Shown here: piece after piece, positions 22,269 through 33,495 of the stretch
Position numbering within the stretch: position 1 is the stretch's first letter
How the letters are laid out: each line of letters starts with the position of its first letter
The notes under the pieces: generated by a model
Database searches by the model: none
Seen by the model: the letters and a program-made list of their open reading frames with translations, nothing else
Told to the model about the DNA's origin: nothing
Program-made: the position numbers and the translations under genes
Source of the DNA: Ascarosepion bandense
Lineage: Eukaryota > Mollusca > Cephalopoda > Sepiida > Sepiidae
Direction: 5' to 3'
Assembly (NCBI GenBank): GCA_037127315.1
Contig: JBBBDQ010000310.1
Span: 3,808,001 to 3,872,000, forward strand
DNA length: 64,000 nt

Positions 22269-22809
22269 ACTCATTGAAAATAAATGAACACAAGTTTTAA
22301 AACCATTATAATGCAAAGTAAGCAATTGTAAAAACGTATTTTGTAACAAATGTATATAAAATGGGATTTATGAAATTACAACAAATTTCCAATTGTTTAT
22401 CCACTACCAAGGTCACACGTTTAATCAAATTATTGACAGACTATCCATAAATTGAGGTTGTGTGGAATGTAAGGAATGTCTCCCACTTAAAGGAATATCA
22501 TGCAATGTCTTTGTAGTTTCAAACATTTCTATCAAACTAGTAATTGTTGATAGAGCCAAAGGATCCTGTCTTAAACTGTTCTTTATTTTATAAGCTCTTA
22601 TCATTGCTGCTGCACTTTCATGATTAGGATAATATAGCCTCACAAGTTCCAATCAACAGTTTAAACTAAGCTTTGACACATTTTCCAGAGAATGATTTGT
22701 CAAACCAAACCCACCTTGTATACATCTCGTGTTGCAAATAGATGTGTCATTACCTGATTAGTCAATTTTAAAAAAAACATTAAAACTTGCGCACATTTAC
22801 TTTCATGCA

Positions 22810-22811
<2 letters not shown>
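22269..22811 (-). mobile_element. Mariner-like element with N-terminal transposase remnant
   Basis: Terminal repeats ACTCATTGAAAATAAATG and (minus strand from the right) ACTGCATGAAAGTAAATG, both followed by a CAAGTTTT-type stretch. It is flanked by (TA)n on both sides. The minus-strand frame 22652-22425 reads MELVRLYYPNHESAAAMIRA, then QDPLALSTITSLIEMFETT and DIPLSGRHSL. This is the helix-turn-helix start of a mariner-type transposase (the LYYxNxxSAAAxxR pattern). No catalytic domain remains. Confidence 0.75.

Positions 22812-22842
<31 letters not shown>
22812..22842. repeat. (TA)n microsatellite
   Basis: TA units abutting the right end of the mariner-like element. Confidence 0.9.
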
Positions 22843-22845
<3 letters not shown>

Positions 22846-24067
22846 TTAAATTTGCTATATTCATGGTAGAAATGTGCTAAATATCAATGATAGCATTTAT
22901 AGATGTAGAGTGTGTAAATTGACACTGTAGCATGAAGACTGTCAGTTTTGTCTCAAATGATCTTCTGGTGGTCTGAAGATTGATTCTGATGATAGGAAAA
23001 TGCCAATCACTGGAGTGTTGATTTCTTTGTCCACACTATATTACTTTTTTTTTTCAATGCTGGTTTTAAACTCATTTAAACTAGTATTCTCTCTTATATC
23101 TTTTAGTTGCAAAATAAAATGTTGGAAATCCCATTCAGTTACCAATATTTTATATTGGTCGTTATATCAAATGTGCTCATGTGTATGTACAAATAGGAGC
23201 AGAGTTGAAAAAAGTAACATCTGTGGCTCATCCGTTTCTCATAGTCACAGTTAGTCTTTTATTAGTGAGAAGGAATGGCTGGTTTTCTGTCTTATTTATG
23301 GATTTTACCATCAGATTCTCTTCAAATGAAACTAAGCTAATTTTATTTTTGTTATTAATCATTCTGATGCTATTTCTGAACATTTAAACCATGTTTGTTA
23401 CTTGAAAAAAAACTTCTGAAATGCTAGGTTCACTTGAACTTGTTTGGTTGGATAATTCCATGGATTTTTCACTTCCATTTGTTTAAAAAGAAACAAATAG
23501 CCACCTTACTTTATTTTTTCATCTATTCCAACATTTTGTGCGTTCCGTTTTATAATATTCATTTTTCTTGATAGACTTTCTTACCTCTTGCTCAAAATCA
23601 CAATTCTTGTCATTCACTTCTCAAGCCTTTTGTATTTCTTTGTATAATTTATTTTTATGAGAAACTTTGAAATAATTTTTAAATTTTTATTTCCTGCCAA
23701 TTTGCAGACTTATTCCTTTGAAATGGAAGTTAGGCACCAATGTCATAAAGAAAAGTATTCTATCATTATGTAGATTCCTCATTTGTTGTGTGTGAGTTGT
23801 TAACTAGATTAGTCTGTAATATGAACGTAAATGTCTCGTTTGTACTTTTTTCAATATTATAACTTTAACATATAAACATTTTACAGAGTGTACAGTGTAT
23901 ATTTTGCATGAAAGAATTATTATTAACAAAACCAACTATATATATTCTGTATAATCAGTAATTTAATTACTAAACAAGTGTATTTTTAATTACTTCATTT
24001 TATTCCTAAATTGTCCGATTGAAGAAATTGTTGTTCAGTTCTGTCTGTTTTGTTTTTTTAAACATTT

Positions 24068-25203
24068 TTATGCCTCCCAAAACTACCATACAAATGCGGG
24101 CGTCCCTCAAGGTTCTATCCTAGGTCCCATGCTCTTTCTGATCTACATTAATGATCTCCCCAATGCCATTAGATCCCAAGTAGGCATGTACGCTGATGAC
24201 ACAACAATCTACTCTCGCCTCAATCAAAAACCCGGTGTGGGCGACAAAGCAAACCTCACTGCCAAGCTTGAAAAGGACCTCCAATCCATAGTGGCCTGGG
24301 GTAGGAAATGGCTAGTAAATTTCAATGCTTCTAATACGAAGCTGTTATCAACTAACCATTATAGACAATCACATTTACCTCCCATTAGCATGGAACAGGC
24401 TTGCCTCCCAGAGAGTAAAACACTACACCTCCTTGGCCTTATACTCTTGGCGGACCTCAAATGGAATGATTATATCAAATCCATTGCCAAATCCGCCGCT
24501 ATGAAAGTCAGCTCTCTGTGCAGGGCCCGGAAGTTTTTCCTGCCTGAATCTATTCTGCACATATACAAATCTACCATCCGCCCATGTACTGAATACTGCA
24601 GCTACATCTAGTCGGGTGCTCCTGCTACTCTCCTTGGGCTTCTTGACAAAATACAAAGGAGAATCTGTAATGTGGTTGATACTGACTTGGCAGACTGGCT
24701 GCAACCACTCTCTCACCGGCGTGATGTGGCTTCCCTGTGCCTCTTCTACAAATACTTTCATGGCTTCTGCTCCGATGAACTTAGATCATTGGTGCCGCCT
24801 AGGTACGAATTTACACAAGATACTAGATTAGCAACTAGGTCCAACCCTTTTACAGTTAAACAGATAAGATGTAACCATGATTTCTACTCCAACAGCTTCT
24901 TTTCTCGCGCTTCCTGCCTATGGAATTCCCTTCCACATGTCTGCTTTCCCGACAGCTACAATCTCCAGGTGTTTAAATGTAGGGTCAATAGACACTTCCT
25001 ATCACACTAACTTCCAACTATTCTCCCAACACTCTCAACATCTACCCAACCCTCATTCTCGGTATCCTTACCCGCCTATCACCCACCTTCTGACATTTCC
25101 TATATCTAATCATCCTTTCTCCACTCTATGTAGCCCTCTGTGCAATAGTGGTAGTGAAATGCCTTGCTCGGGGTGAAACGCTTATAAAAAAAAAAAATAA
25201 TAA
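24068..25203 (+). mobile_element. Jockey/CR1-like LINE, 3' third, one nonsense codon
   Basis: One frame runs from about 24068 to 25010: SQNYHTNAGVPQGSILGP, then IYINDLP, then YADDTTIYS (catalytic YADD of the reverse transcriptase palm). After it come TLHLLGL, KWNDYI, the thumb-like region, RPCTEYCSYI, a UAG at 24609-24611, SGAPATLLGLLDKIQRRICN, HRRDVASLCLFYKYFHG, FFSRASCLWNSLP and VNRHFLSH before the stop. A W codon is expected at the UAG. The 3'UTR ends CTTGCTCGGGGTGAAACGCT followed by TATAAAA and an A-rich tail. The copy is GC-richer than its surroundings and well preserved, so it looks recent. It is 5'-truncated: endonuclease and fingers are missing. Confidence 0.9.
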
Positions 25204-27045
25204 TATCATCACAGTCAAAAGCAAGAAAAAACAAACAAAAAACAAAAGTTGGTTGCCATCATGAAATACAATTTTATTTAAGGCTGCCATCATATATCTT
25301 TGAATTACTATAATCAACAAAAAATGCTTAGAATCTACAGTTATATTCAACTTAAAAGATAATGACCAACTAGGAAATGAAATCCTATTCTATCATTACT
25401 ACCAGCCTCTTTGCAGGCTTGATTATATTCACAAGGCCTCGTTTCCATTTAAAGCCATAAGGCTTCTGGCTGATGCATGTTCCTGTAAAAATCACTCATT
25501 TCCTCTTGTGCAGGAGTGTATTCTAAATATCTTAATTTCTGAATATCTGAATGACAACCAAAACTTTTATTCAATGAAAATAATAACTGTAGTAACTACA
25601 TATCATCACTCCTATTGGCTGAATGATTTAAAAGAAAGGGATGCTGGGATTGGTCTGCCTGCCAGCCAGCTTGATTTTGTGTTGCTCTGTTGGAGAAAGA
25701 ATTACTGTCTATTGAAATAAGCATTAATCTGAAGAATTAAGCTCTTTATGTAAAACCAGCTTAATTCTTAATATTTTTACTTTTGACAGTTGTGTAATTC
25801 TCATCACTTAGAGGAGTCATATAGTATTTTTAACATTGTATGTTTTATATAAATTGATATTTTAATACCTTAGTCTAATAATTTTTAGTTACTACCAATA
25901 GCATCACATTGTGCAGATAATAGTGGCTCAGTATGGAATTAGCATACTGATTAAGACATCACATGATAATGACTTACTATATTAATACTCCAGTGAAAAG
26001 AAGGATTTCAACATTTCTTATGCTCTGTTGCATTGCTAGTAATCTTGATAAAAGAATTGATATTGGCAAATACAATGGTTGATGATGTTGTAAAAGTCTC
26101 CATTCAATTTATAAGCTTTAGCATCTTCTATTTAACCAGTTGGTTATTTAAGGTAAAGAGTAAAGAAATGTTTCCCTTGACATCATATGTCAGCTTGCTC
26201 CAAGTTGTTAAACTACATGAATAATTCAAGAACAATAGTAATTTATATTATTATGCAAGAATCTTTTCTCCATCATATGACATGCTTTCACACCCATATG
26301 TGTTAGATGTCTGCTTCAAATGCTCACTAGAGCTGAATGCCTTCTCTTTCTTCCCATTACTGTCTTGTACTTGTAGCATTCTGAAATCTTGATCTTTGAA
26401 GAACATGGAAAATTATCATTTGATACAAGTGTCTAAGATTCTATTTTTCCCCACAGACCTGTGAGTAATAAACTGCAAATCCATGTCATCTAAAATATAT
26501 ATTTATTCTATATTAATTATATGCTAGCATTATCATTGGAAATTTCCACAATACATCTTGACAGTTTAGAAATGAGTCTTAGTAGTTTATATTTTGTTGT
26601 TTTGAATACTCAAAAAGAAAAAATATTTTAAAATCTATGAAAATGTATCTCAAAATCATGTAGATTTTGTGTAAAATCTATTTTAGCATTCCATTCATAA
26701 CAAATTTAAAATGAGTTTACAAAACTTTTTAATTTCATTTTCACAAAAGCATTACTTTTTTTTGATTCCAACATAACTTTATCTTAAAATTTAAAGTTTC
26801 CTGAACTGAGAAAAGAAAATTTACTAGTGTTAAAGTTTACTCTTAAGACGCTAATCATTACTAAAGTTGGTGAGTAGGAAAAGCTATCAACTGAAAATAG
26901 AACAAAAAAATTAATTTGATTCTTGCTCTCCTAAGTGAGGAAAGAAGTTCACCTGTGTTAAGTAAAATTCATTGTTTTCATGTATCTTTTAAATTTTTCT
27001 GAATATTTTCAAAGGATTTTCATTTTTAAAAAAATTATTTTGCAG

Positions 27046-27096
27046 AAACATGGCACAATGGTGAAATCTTTGCGTCCTGTGAAACTTGACGCTGAA
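27046..27096 (+). CDS. CTNNAL1: Alpha-catulin micro-exon (KHGTMVKSLRPVKLDAE)
   Basis: 17 codons between TTTTGCAG and GTAAGT, phase 0. KHGTMVKSLRPVKLDAE aligns with the vertebrate linker I recall as KNNANLKSLKPDKPDSE. It connects SLPRPG of the previous exon with EQAKIAKLG of the next, exactly as in the vertebrate protein. The position is strong evidence even though the exon is very short. Confidence 0.93.
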
Positions 27097-27443
27097 GTAA
27101 GTGAACACTTATTAGTATAATAATATTCTTGGTATACTTTAGTATTATTTATTACTATATATGTAAAGGGTATACATCCTTTGTTGTACTCATTACTAAA
27201 CTTCCTTTATTTTACATATTTGTGAAAGATCTTGATGAAGCAGGAATGAAAAGATTAACAAATAATAAAAAGCCAATACAAATCGATATTCAAGCTATCA
27301 TGCAAAAAAGAAAAAAATAACCCAAAAAGAAATTTGATTAGTTAAATACTGTTTTGATCAAATTCTGTTCTTAATAAAAACTAAAAATTGCCATCAAAAA
27401 GTTTTACATTATTCTGTTAATTAGGCAGAATATTTGAAACTGG

Positions 27444-27474
<31 letters not shown>

Positions 27475-28112
27475 GTCATTTGAACTGTATGAAATACCTT
27501 GACCATTTGTGTAAATTTAATTATTTTTTTCTTTTTCTGTATTATTTGTCCTTTTTAAGCTTTACTTATTATAGAGATACTTATACCTGCTCTTATATAT
27601 CTATCTGTTGCATTACTTACATGATTAACTTTGTTAAAAGATTACAGAAGATGCCACAATGATTTGTAATCATGTTTTTAAAGAAGAGATGCCTTATAAT
27701 GAATTTCCCATCATAAATATAGGTAGACACTAAAATTACTCTTTTGACTCGGTAAATTAAAGGTTTGATGTAAAAGGGGAGTTAATCAGGTATTCTTTCC
27801 TCACCAATCCATTTTGCTTGCTCAGTTTGGAATTAACAACTCCATTATATACTCTTTTTTTGACCAAATACATATCCTCTCATGATTAGTCATGTTAGGG
27901 GAAATTTTTGAACTTCTAAAATAAGTGTACCAGTTCAAATAAATGTTTGTCCTGACATTTTTCTATAAATTGAACAAGCATGGAACAAAATATCATCCTC
28001 CAGAGAAAATGATTTAAAAAGTAATAAGTATGCCATACTAAATTAGCACCATGTTAGTTGAGAGGAGGAAGGGAAGGAGATGATTTAATAGTGCCAGTAT
28101 TTGTATAATTGG

Positions 28113-28390
28113 ATGTGCATTGTGGTTTAACAGATAGTGGCTCAGAATGAGAAACTGGAGAGCCAAGTTCAAATTCCAGTCAGGTTTGTTACATTTACTT
28201 CTATGCAAAAACCCTTGATTCTCCTTCCATCTGTGCATTAAATAGCATTATAGACTGGATCCTATGTCCTTGGCTGACAACCAGACTACTGCAGAAAAAA
28301 TGGCAACCCACTGCATAAAAATCTCTGCCTAGTGAGTAATGAATCAAAAGAGACATGATCATCCAATCATGTTTTTGGTGCACAAGAGTA
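28113..28390 (+). mobile_element. tRNA-derived SINE (family A), diverged
   Basis: A TGGTTTAACAGATAGTGGCT head, GCCAAGTTCAAATTCCAG (B-box-like), then CATTAAATAGCATTATAGAC, GACAACCAGACTACTGCAGA, GGCAACCCACTGC and ATGATCATCCAATCATG. The order matches the other copies, with more substitutions. Confidence 0.75.
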
Positions 28391-29019
28391 AACCAAAATG
28401 CACTTATAGTCACCAGGTGCAGTGATTTAGCTTGAAAGGAAACAGGAAGAATAACAATTGACTATTGTGTGTAGCAAAGCATACCAAATTTATGTTGTTC
28501 TATCAGCAACAAAGGCCACTCCAGTTTTTCCCACAAGGGTAAAGGATATCACCATTTCCTTAGAGGTGCTAGACGTAGGGGTCAAGCCCTGAGCCAAGAG
28601 GATGGTTGTATGTGTTTTAACAGGTCTCTTCTCCTTGAGATTCAGGAGTAGCTGGGCATATATTCACATGATCAACAGGTGATTTTTAGCTAACCAGATT
28701 TGAATGGAGATATGTGACCACACTCTCTCATACACAATACTAAAAACTCATTGAATGTCATCGTGAGCAGTTTTATTAAATAATTGTTCTCTTTTGTTTG
28801 TTTGTTTTTTAAGTTGAACATGCGTACAAATTCTTTTGTAAATACCGTTTTTTTTCTATTGAATATAAAGAAATGTTTTATACTCTGTGTGTATGTGTGT
28901 GCATTATATATATATATATAATTTAGTTAGTTTTTGGTTATAATTAAATTAGACCAGTACACAGTTGTATTAAAGTGTTCAATACAATTCTATTGTAAAA
29001 CTTTTGAATATTTTTAATT

Positions 29020-29148
29020 TGTAAACAACTTATTTTGCAACCCAGATTTCTACCTTTTGGTGTCTTCAAGCAATTTATAATAATTATTTATTATAAATCA
29101 CCTGAAGACACTGAAAGGTAGAAACCTGAGTTGTGTAATAACTCGTTT

Positions 29149-29203
<55 letters not shown>
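29020..29203. repeat. 132-bp near-palindrome followed by (TA)n
   Basis: 29020-29071 (TGTAAACAACTTATTTTGCA, then ACCCAGATTTCTACC) pairs with sequence ending at 29151 (GGTAGAAACCTGAGTTGTGT, then AATAACTCGTTTACA). The centre TTTATAATAATTATTTATTA also folds on itself. A (TA)n tract of about 50 bp follows at 29153. It is probably a small hairpin MITE with TA target preference. Confidence 0.8.
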
Positions 29204-29208
<5 letters not shown>

Positions 29209-30234
29209 GTATTTGGGAAACAATTCATTTTATACAAGTTTGGTTAAAAACAAACAATTGATAAGGTAATGCAGTTAAATTTGTTATATTTAATTTTTCT
29301 TGTGTTCTTTAATTTTCTTTTCTTTTCTGGACATAAACTGTATATAAATCATTCAAATGTTCTGTGTGTCCGAGCACAATACTTTTAGCTATTATCAAGG
29401 ATGATTTCATTTTTACTTTTAACTGAGTGTATAGATTTTTTTTATGTATGTATCTAGAGTTACAGAAATGTTTTGTTTTCCAAATATAGCACTTGTGGCC
29501 AGGTTTAGAGCTGATATTATTGAGTGTTGGCTTTTGATTTTTTTTATTAATAATGCTTCCACTATTTTTAGCCTTTTTTACATATCGATGAGGTTGTTAT
29601 ATTTGTATTGTCAACAAGTTACAGACAGAATTTGGCAGGTTTCTGTGTATATTTAAATGAGATCTAATTGAGCTACGGTCAGAGAGATGTAACATTACTC
29701 TTCCTGTTAGACATGTAATAGTATATCCAACATAATTATTTATTGGGTTTGATATATATACACACACTGTGTATTTAGGCAGCAAATGCTCTTTAATGCA
29801 AATACTATTAAAGATGGCAGACATTTTGTTTCAATTAATTTTAAAGATCAACTTTTCCAAATTACAAGTAATCCTTCTCAGACAAGGATGAAATTCAATT
29901 AGAAATTATTTGAAAGTTCATTTTGGAAGAAAAGTACCAGAAATATGGTCCAAGCTTTTGACTTTTTAGTTAGACAATTGATGAGTCTTGTAGAACTAGT
30001 GAGCGCTATGATGTAGGCAAAGAGTGCTGTGACATAAGTGAGGTATAGCTTAAGAGCCTGCATCATTAAATATATATTATTAAAAAAAAATGTCACACCT
30101 CACTTATGTTAAAACATTCAGTACTTTTTCTCCCTCTCTTTTCTTTATTTTTTTTTAAACGAAGGATAGAATTTTTGAATAATACTAAATTTGTACTGAA
30201 TATTAAATTTTGATGATTTATTTTTACTTGTTAG

Positions 30235-30495
30235 GAACAAGCTAAAATAGCCAAGCTTGGTTTGGAGATGAAATTGATAACATCAGAGATGGATGCTGAG
30301 ACTGATAAATGGGAAGAACCTGACAATGACATTGTGAAGCGTGCTAAGAACATGTCTAGCATGGCATTCTCTATGTACTTATTCACACGAGGTGAAGGAC
30401 CCTTGAAGACCACACAAGATCTCTTCACACAAGCAAAATACTTTGCAGATGAAGGAAACAAATTATATAAAACTGTTAAAGAATTTGCTGAACGG
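30235..30495 (+). CDS. CTNNAL1: Alpha-catulin exon (EQAKIAKLGLEMKL...VKEFAER)
   Basis: 87 codons between GTTAG and GTAAGT (30496), phase 0. Blocks include EQAKIAKLGLEMKLITSEMD, KWEEPDNDIVKRAKNMSSMA and FSMYLFTRGEGPLKTTQDLF. The vertebrate counterparts are near-identical (EQAKIAKLGLKLGLLTS, KWEDQENEIVQYGRNMSSMA and LYLFTRGEGPLKTSQDL, as recalled). The NMSSMA..LYLFTRGEGPLKT motif is the signature of the last vinculin/alpha-catenin helical bundle. In alpha-catenin the equivalent is MEMTDFTRGKGPLKNT, so the residues SSMAFSMYLF favour catulin over catenin. A frame continues past the donor to 30945 only as intron read-through. Confidence 0.98.
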
Positions 30496-30604
30496 GTAAG
30501 TGTTTCCCCTTCACCAGAAATATCATGTGTGGCATGTCACTTACGTCATTTGGGGATTTTTCTTAATCTAAGATGTGATGTTTTTTTTTCGTTTTGTTTT
30601 TTGT

Positions 30605-30945
30605 TTTTTTTTTCTCACCCCCAGGAATATGCAGGATGGTATGTTATTTCAATCCAAGAGATGTATGTGTTCTATTTTATTTTGTATTATTCTGAAAATG
30701 TTTTAAAGATTTCAGAATTGTTTTTTAAAGAATTAAATCAAAAAAGAAGAAAAGAACCACTCAAAGTAGAGGATTTTTTTTTCTCTCACTCCCAGGAATA
30801 TGTAGGATGGTGTGGCATTTATTTCAATCCAAGAGATATACATGTTCTATTTTTTTTGTATTATCTAAAAAGTTTCAAAAGATTTAAGAATTTTTTTTTT
30901 TTTTTTTTAAGAAATCAAAGAGAAGAAAAGAGTCACTCAACGTAG
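30605..30945 (+). repeat. Tandem duplication, period ~171 bp
   Basis: Two adjacent units share CCCAGGAATATGCAGGATGG (second: CCCAGGAATATGTAGGATGG), TTTCAATCCAAGAGAT, the TTCTATTTT...TTGTATTAT segment, TTTAAGAA-type runs and AAAAGAACCACTCAAAGTAG (second: AAAAGAGTCACTCAACGTAG). Each unit starts with a poly-pyrimidine tract followed by CAG/G, which is a strong acceptor-like sequence. Confidence 0.85.
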
Positions 30946-31299
30946 AGGGTTACTGAATAATGTGTGCAATATGAATGTAAAAGATGGTGTTAGGAGGAAC
31001 TGGTGATTATGAAGATAAGGAAGAAAAGTTTAATATTGTAGTGTTTAGGGAAACATGTATGTGAGTGACTCTTCTACAAAATAGCAATTCTTGTTGGGGA
31101 AAAGCTGTTTGAGTGATACTTTGTTCTTACATTTGATATATGGTGGGAATAAGGGTGACTTGACTCTGTGGAGGTAGCACACACAGAAACACACCTCCAA
31201 AGATTCACTAAATAATGATGGTAAAAAATGCCCAAAACCTAAATTCTTGTATTTCTTGTCAACATTGAAATATAAATCTGTATGGGAAATTTAAGTTGT

Positions 31300-33198
31300 C
31301 TTTTTGCATTACAAAACACCAAGGTTTCAAAAATCTTGCAAAAATCAGATAATTGTCAGATTTAATGAAAATTTTAGGACTTATTTACAAATGAATTATT
31401 TTTTAAATGCTTCTTCTTTCAGAAGATCTGTAGGGATAAGAAAAGAATTAAAATTAACTCTCTTCTTCACTTCACAAAAATTCACAACAACATGTGAAAT
31501 CTTGGTTTTTCACAAATAGAAAAAGGATTGACCATCTGCTTAAAAAAAAGTCTAAACCAGATTTCGCAAGTAGGTGTTAAAATGATTTTTGACCAATGGG
31601 AGCAACTTACAAGACTTGAAGCAAGTGTGAAAATCTGAATACTATAAAACGCCCCTGTTGGCAATCTCTCAATCACAGAGTCAGATGAGAGCCATGAATG
31701 AAACATCTAAAAAACATCTGTAACTTCAACTTCAAGGACTCAGACATTGACTTCTTTCTCCTTATCCCTTTCAACAATTACTACTAGGAACATTTTGTAT
31801 GAACTTTTGATTCCCTTAACTTTCTCATTGAACATTAATTTCTATGAATTCTCCTTATTCATTTCTTTTAATAAATTTCTATTTTAAAATGCAAAATATA
31901 TATTTTATTCTTCTTACGCTATTCCACACAATTCCACATATTCCAACTTTCTGATAATTCTGATGAAGACAATTCTGCATTGTGAGCTGTAGGGAGTTCG
32001 GTTAAGTCTAACACAAGGCCAAATCAAAGCAACATTAACCAGCCCCACATTCTGAAACCCGGTTATAGATTTTAGTTGTTTTTTTTGTTTTGTTTTGTTT
32101 TTTTAATGTGTTAAAGAATACTAAATAATGCTTAGTGCCAGTTCACTGTGTGACAGCATTTAATTTTATGAAATTTTAAGAAATTATTTTTTGTATTGTT
32201 TAATGTTTATATTCATTATAAGGACAAGTCCTAAGAGAATTTAAATTGTCAGTTTAAGAAAATCTGCTCTGAATCATAAAATAATGCAATAAAACTAAGA
32301 CATTATTTAATTAGAAAAGCTTTTAATTGCTTTTATGAATAAAATATGGAGAGTGTTGTCTGAAGAAGAAAAAAAATTTTTTTGAAGAATAAGAAACTTT
32401 TACAAGAATTGTTTTCATTTTTTTCAATTTTAATTAGAGTAATTTATAAAGCTTTAATTAATTTGTACCAGTTATTGTTAAGTAAAAACTATAGTTACTG
32501 GTTATAAATAGAAAAGCTTACAACAATTCAGCAAACCCCCACCCTAGTATTTTAAAATTAATTTTGAAATATTTGGTGGGTATAAATTTGGTAATTGTTA
32601 TAAATGCAGAGATCCATACACATTTACAGAAAATAAGAGCAGTAACTATAGTGCATTTAAAATTTATTGGTAATTTTCTGACATTTCCTCAACAAGCATC
32701 TTTGTAAATAAGTCTATAAAATCAAAGTACCTAAAATTCTATAGAATATTAGATTACTAAAAAATTATATAAAAATGGTGCTCACATTATATTAATCAAG
32801 TAATTTTTATAGTTATGTCCTCTATAGGAAAAATTACCAAACATAAGTCTATTGCGGAAGTTGTCCACCCCCTATAAAAACACCCAGCTCCATGTTAAAA
32901 AAATATTTTCTGTGATATTTTAAACGATTTTAATATTTGTTTCAAATCGAATTTAATTGAACTTTAAATTATATAATACACATATAAAGAAAGGGAAAAG
33001 TACATTTTATTTTTTAAAGATTTTTTAATAAAGAAAATCACACTGTAATAACAGGTTCACTGAAATGGATGAAGTTTAGTAATTTCAACAATTGAAAAAA
33101 ATAAGTCATTGCAATTAAAACTAAAATAAAAGTTTAAAGATTTTTCATTTTTAAAAATGAATTTTAATCCTTAGGTATCACTTTTATTTGGAGGTACC
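31300..33198. mobile_element. AT-rich DNA element copy, interrupted
   Basis: Several blocks are shared in order with the element at 35436-36910: CAAAAATCAGATAATTGTCA near 31337, AAAAGCTTTTAATTG near 32317, TCTGAAGAAGAAAA near 32360, AAGTTTAAAGATTTTTCATT near 33131, and the terminal GAGGTACC at 33191-33198. The left end was not found. Non-coding. Confidence 0.5.
31560..32065 (+). mobile_element. Possible solo LTR
   Basis: This block has no counterpart in the sister element at 35436-36910. It has an LTR-like order: a CCAAT box (GACCAATGGG at ~31592), a TATA box (ACTATAAAACGCCCC at ~31642), AATAAA at ~31871 and a GC-richer 3' portion ending near CACATTCTGAAACCCGG. No primer-binding site, terminal TG/CA or target duplication could be fixed. 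Confidence 0.25.
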
Positions 33199-33487
33199 AG
33201 TTATAACTGACTTCTTGCTAGAAATTACTCAGTTTAATCTATAAGCTTCAATTTAGTTAACCTAACTGACACAAAGCATCCATTTTAACATAATACTTTT
33301 ATTGTAAATCTAACCTCTTGCTAAAAACCTAAGAGGCATGTAATTTTCAAAATTCAATATACTAACATGCTCTGGTGCCATGTTAATAACCACAAAATTT
33401 TCTCTCTCTGTCCTTGAGTTATGTAATGGCAGACCGACAAGAGACATTTGGTGAATAAGTTGTGTGTGTGTATGTGTGTGCACGCAC

Positions 33488-33495
33488 TGACGTCA
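33488..33495. promoter_or_regulatory. Consensus CRE palindrome TGACGTCA
   Basis: A perfect TGACGTCA lies in GCACGCACTGACGTCAGGTC, within the intron after the exon at 30235. CREB/ATF factors bind such sites. An 8-mer match can arise by chance, but CpG-containing motifs are rare in this window. Confidence 0.3.

Larger units (their letters stand above)
21619..27045 (+). other. Intron (5.4 kb)
   Basis: GTGAGT...TTTTGCAG. It holds the MITE/mariner pair (21691-22811) and the LINE copy 24068-25203. The segments 22850-24060 and 25210-27040 are AT-rich without a recognisable element. Confidence 0.8.
27097..30234 (+). other. Intron (3.1 kb)
   Basis: GTAAGT...GTTAG. It contains a poly-T run near 27449, a family A SINE (28113-28390), a long palindrome (29020-29151) and (TA)n. 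The segment 28420-28700 looks repeat-derived by composition but could not be assigned. A complementary pair (GACATAAGTGAGGT near 30032 and ACCTCACTTATGTT near 30096) lies just before the acceptor. Confidence 0.8.

Noticed and set aside
26451..26465. CCACAG, 4 nt, then GTGAGT (possible micro-exon)
   Set aside because: A 4-nt exon would break phase, and no family position calls for it.
30262..30945. 227-residue frame starting within the 30235 exon
   Set aside because: It reads past a consensus GTAAGT donor into low-complexity intron. Only 30235-30495 is supported as coding, with retention noted as a question.
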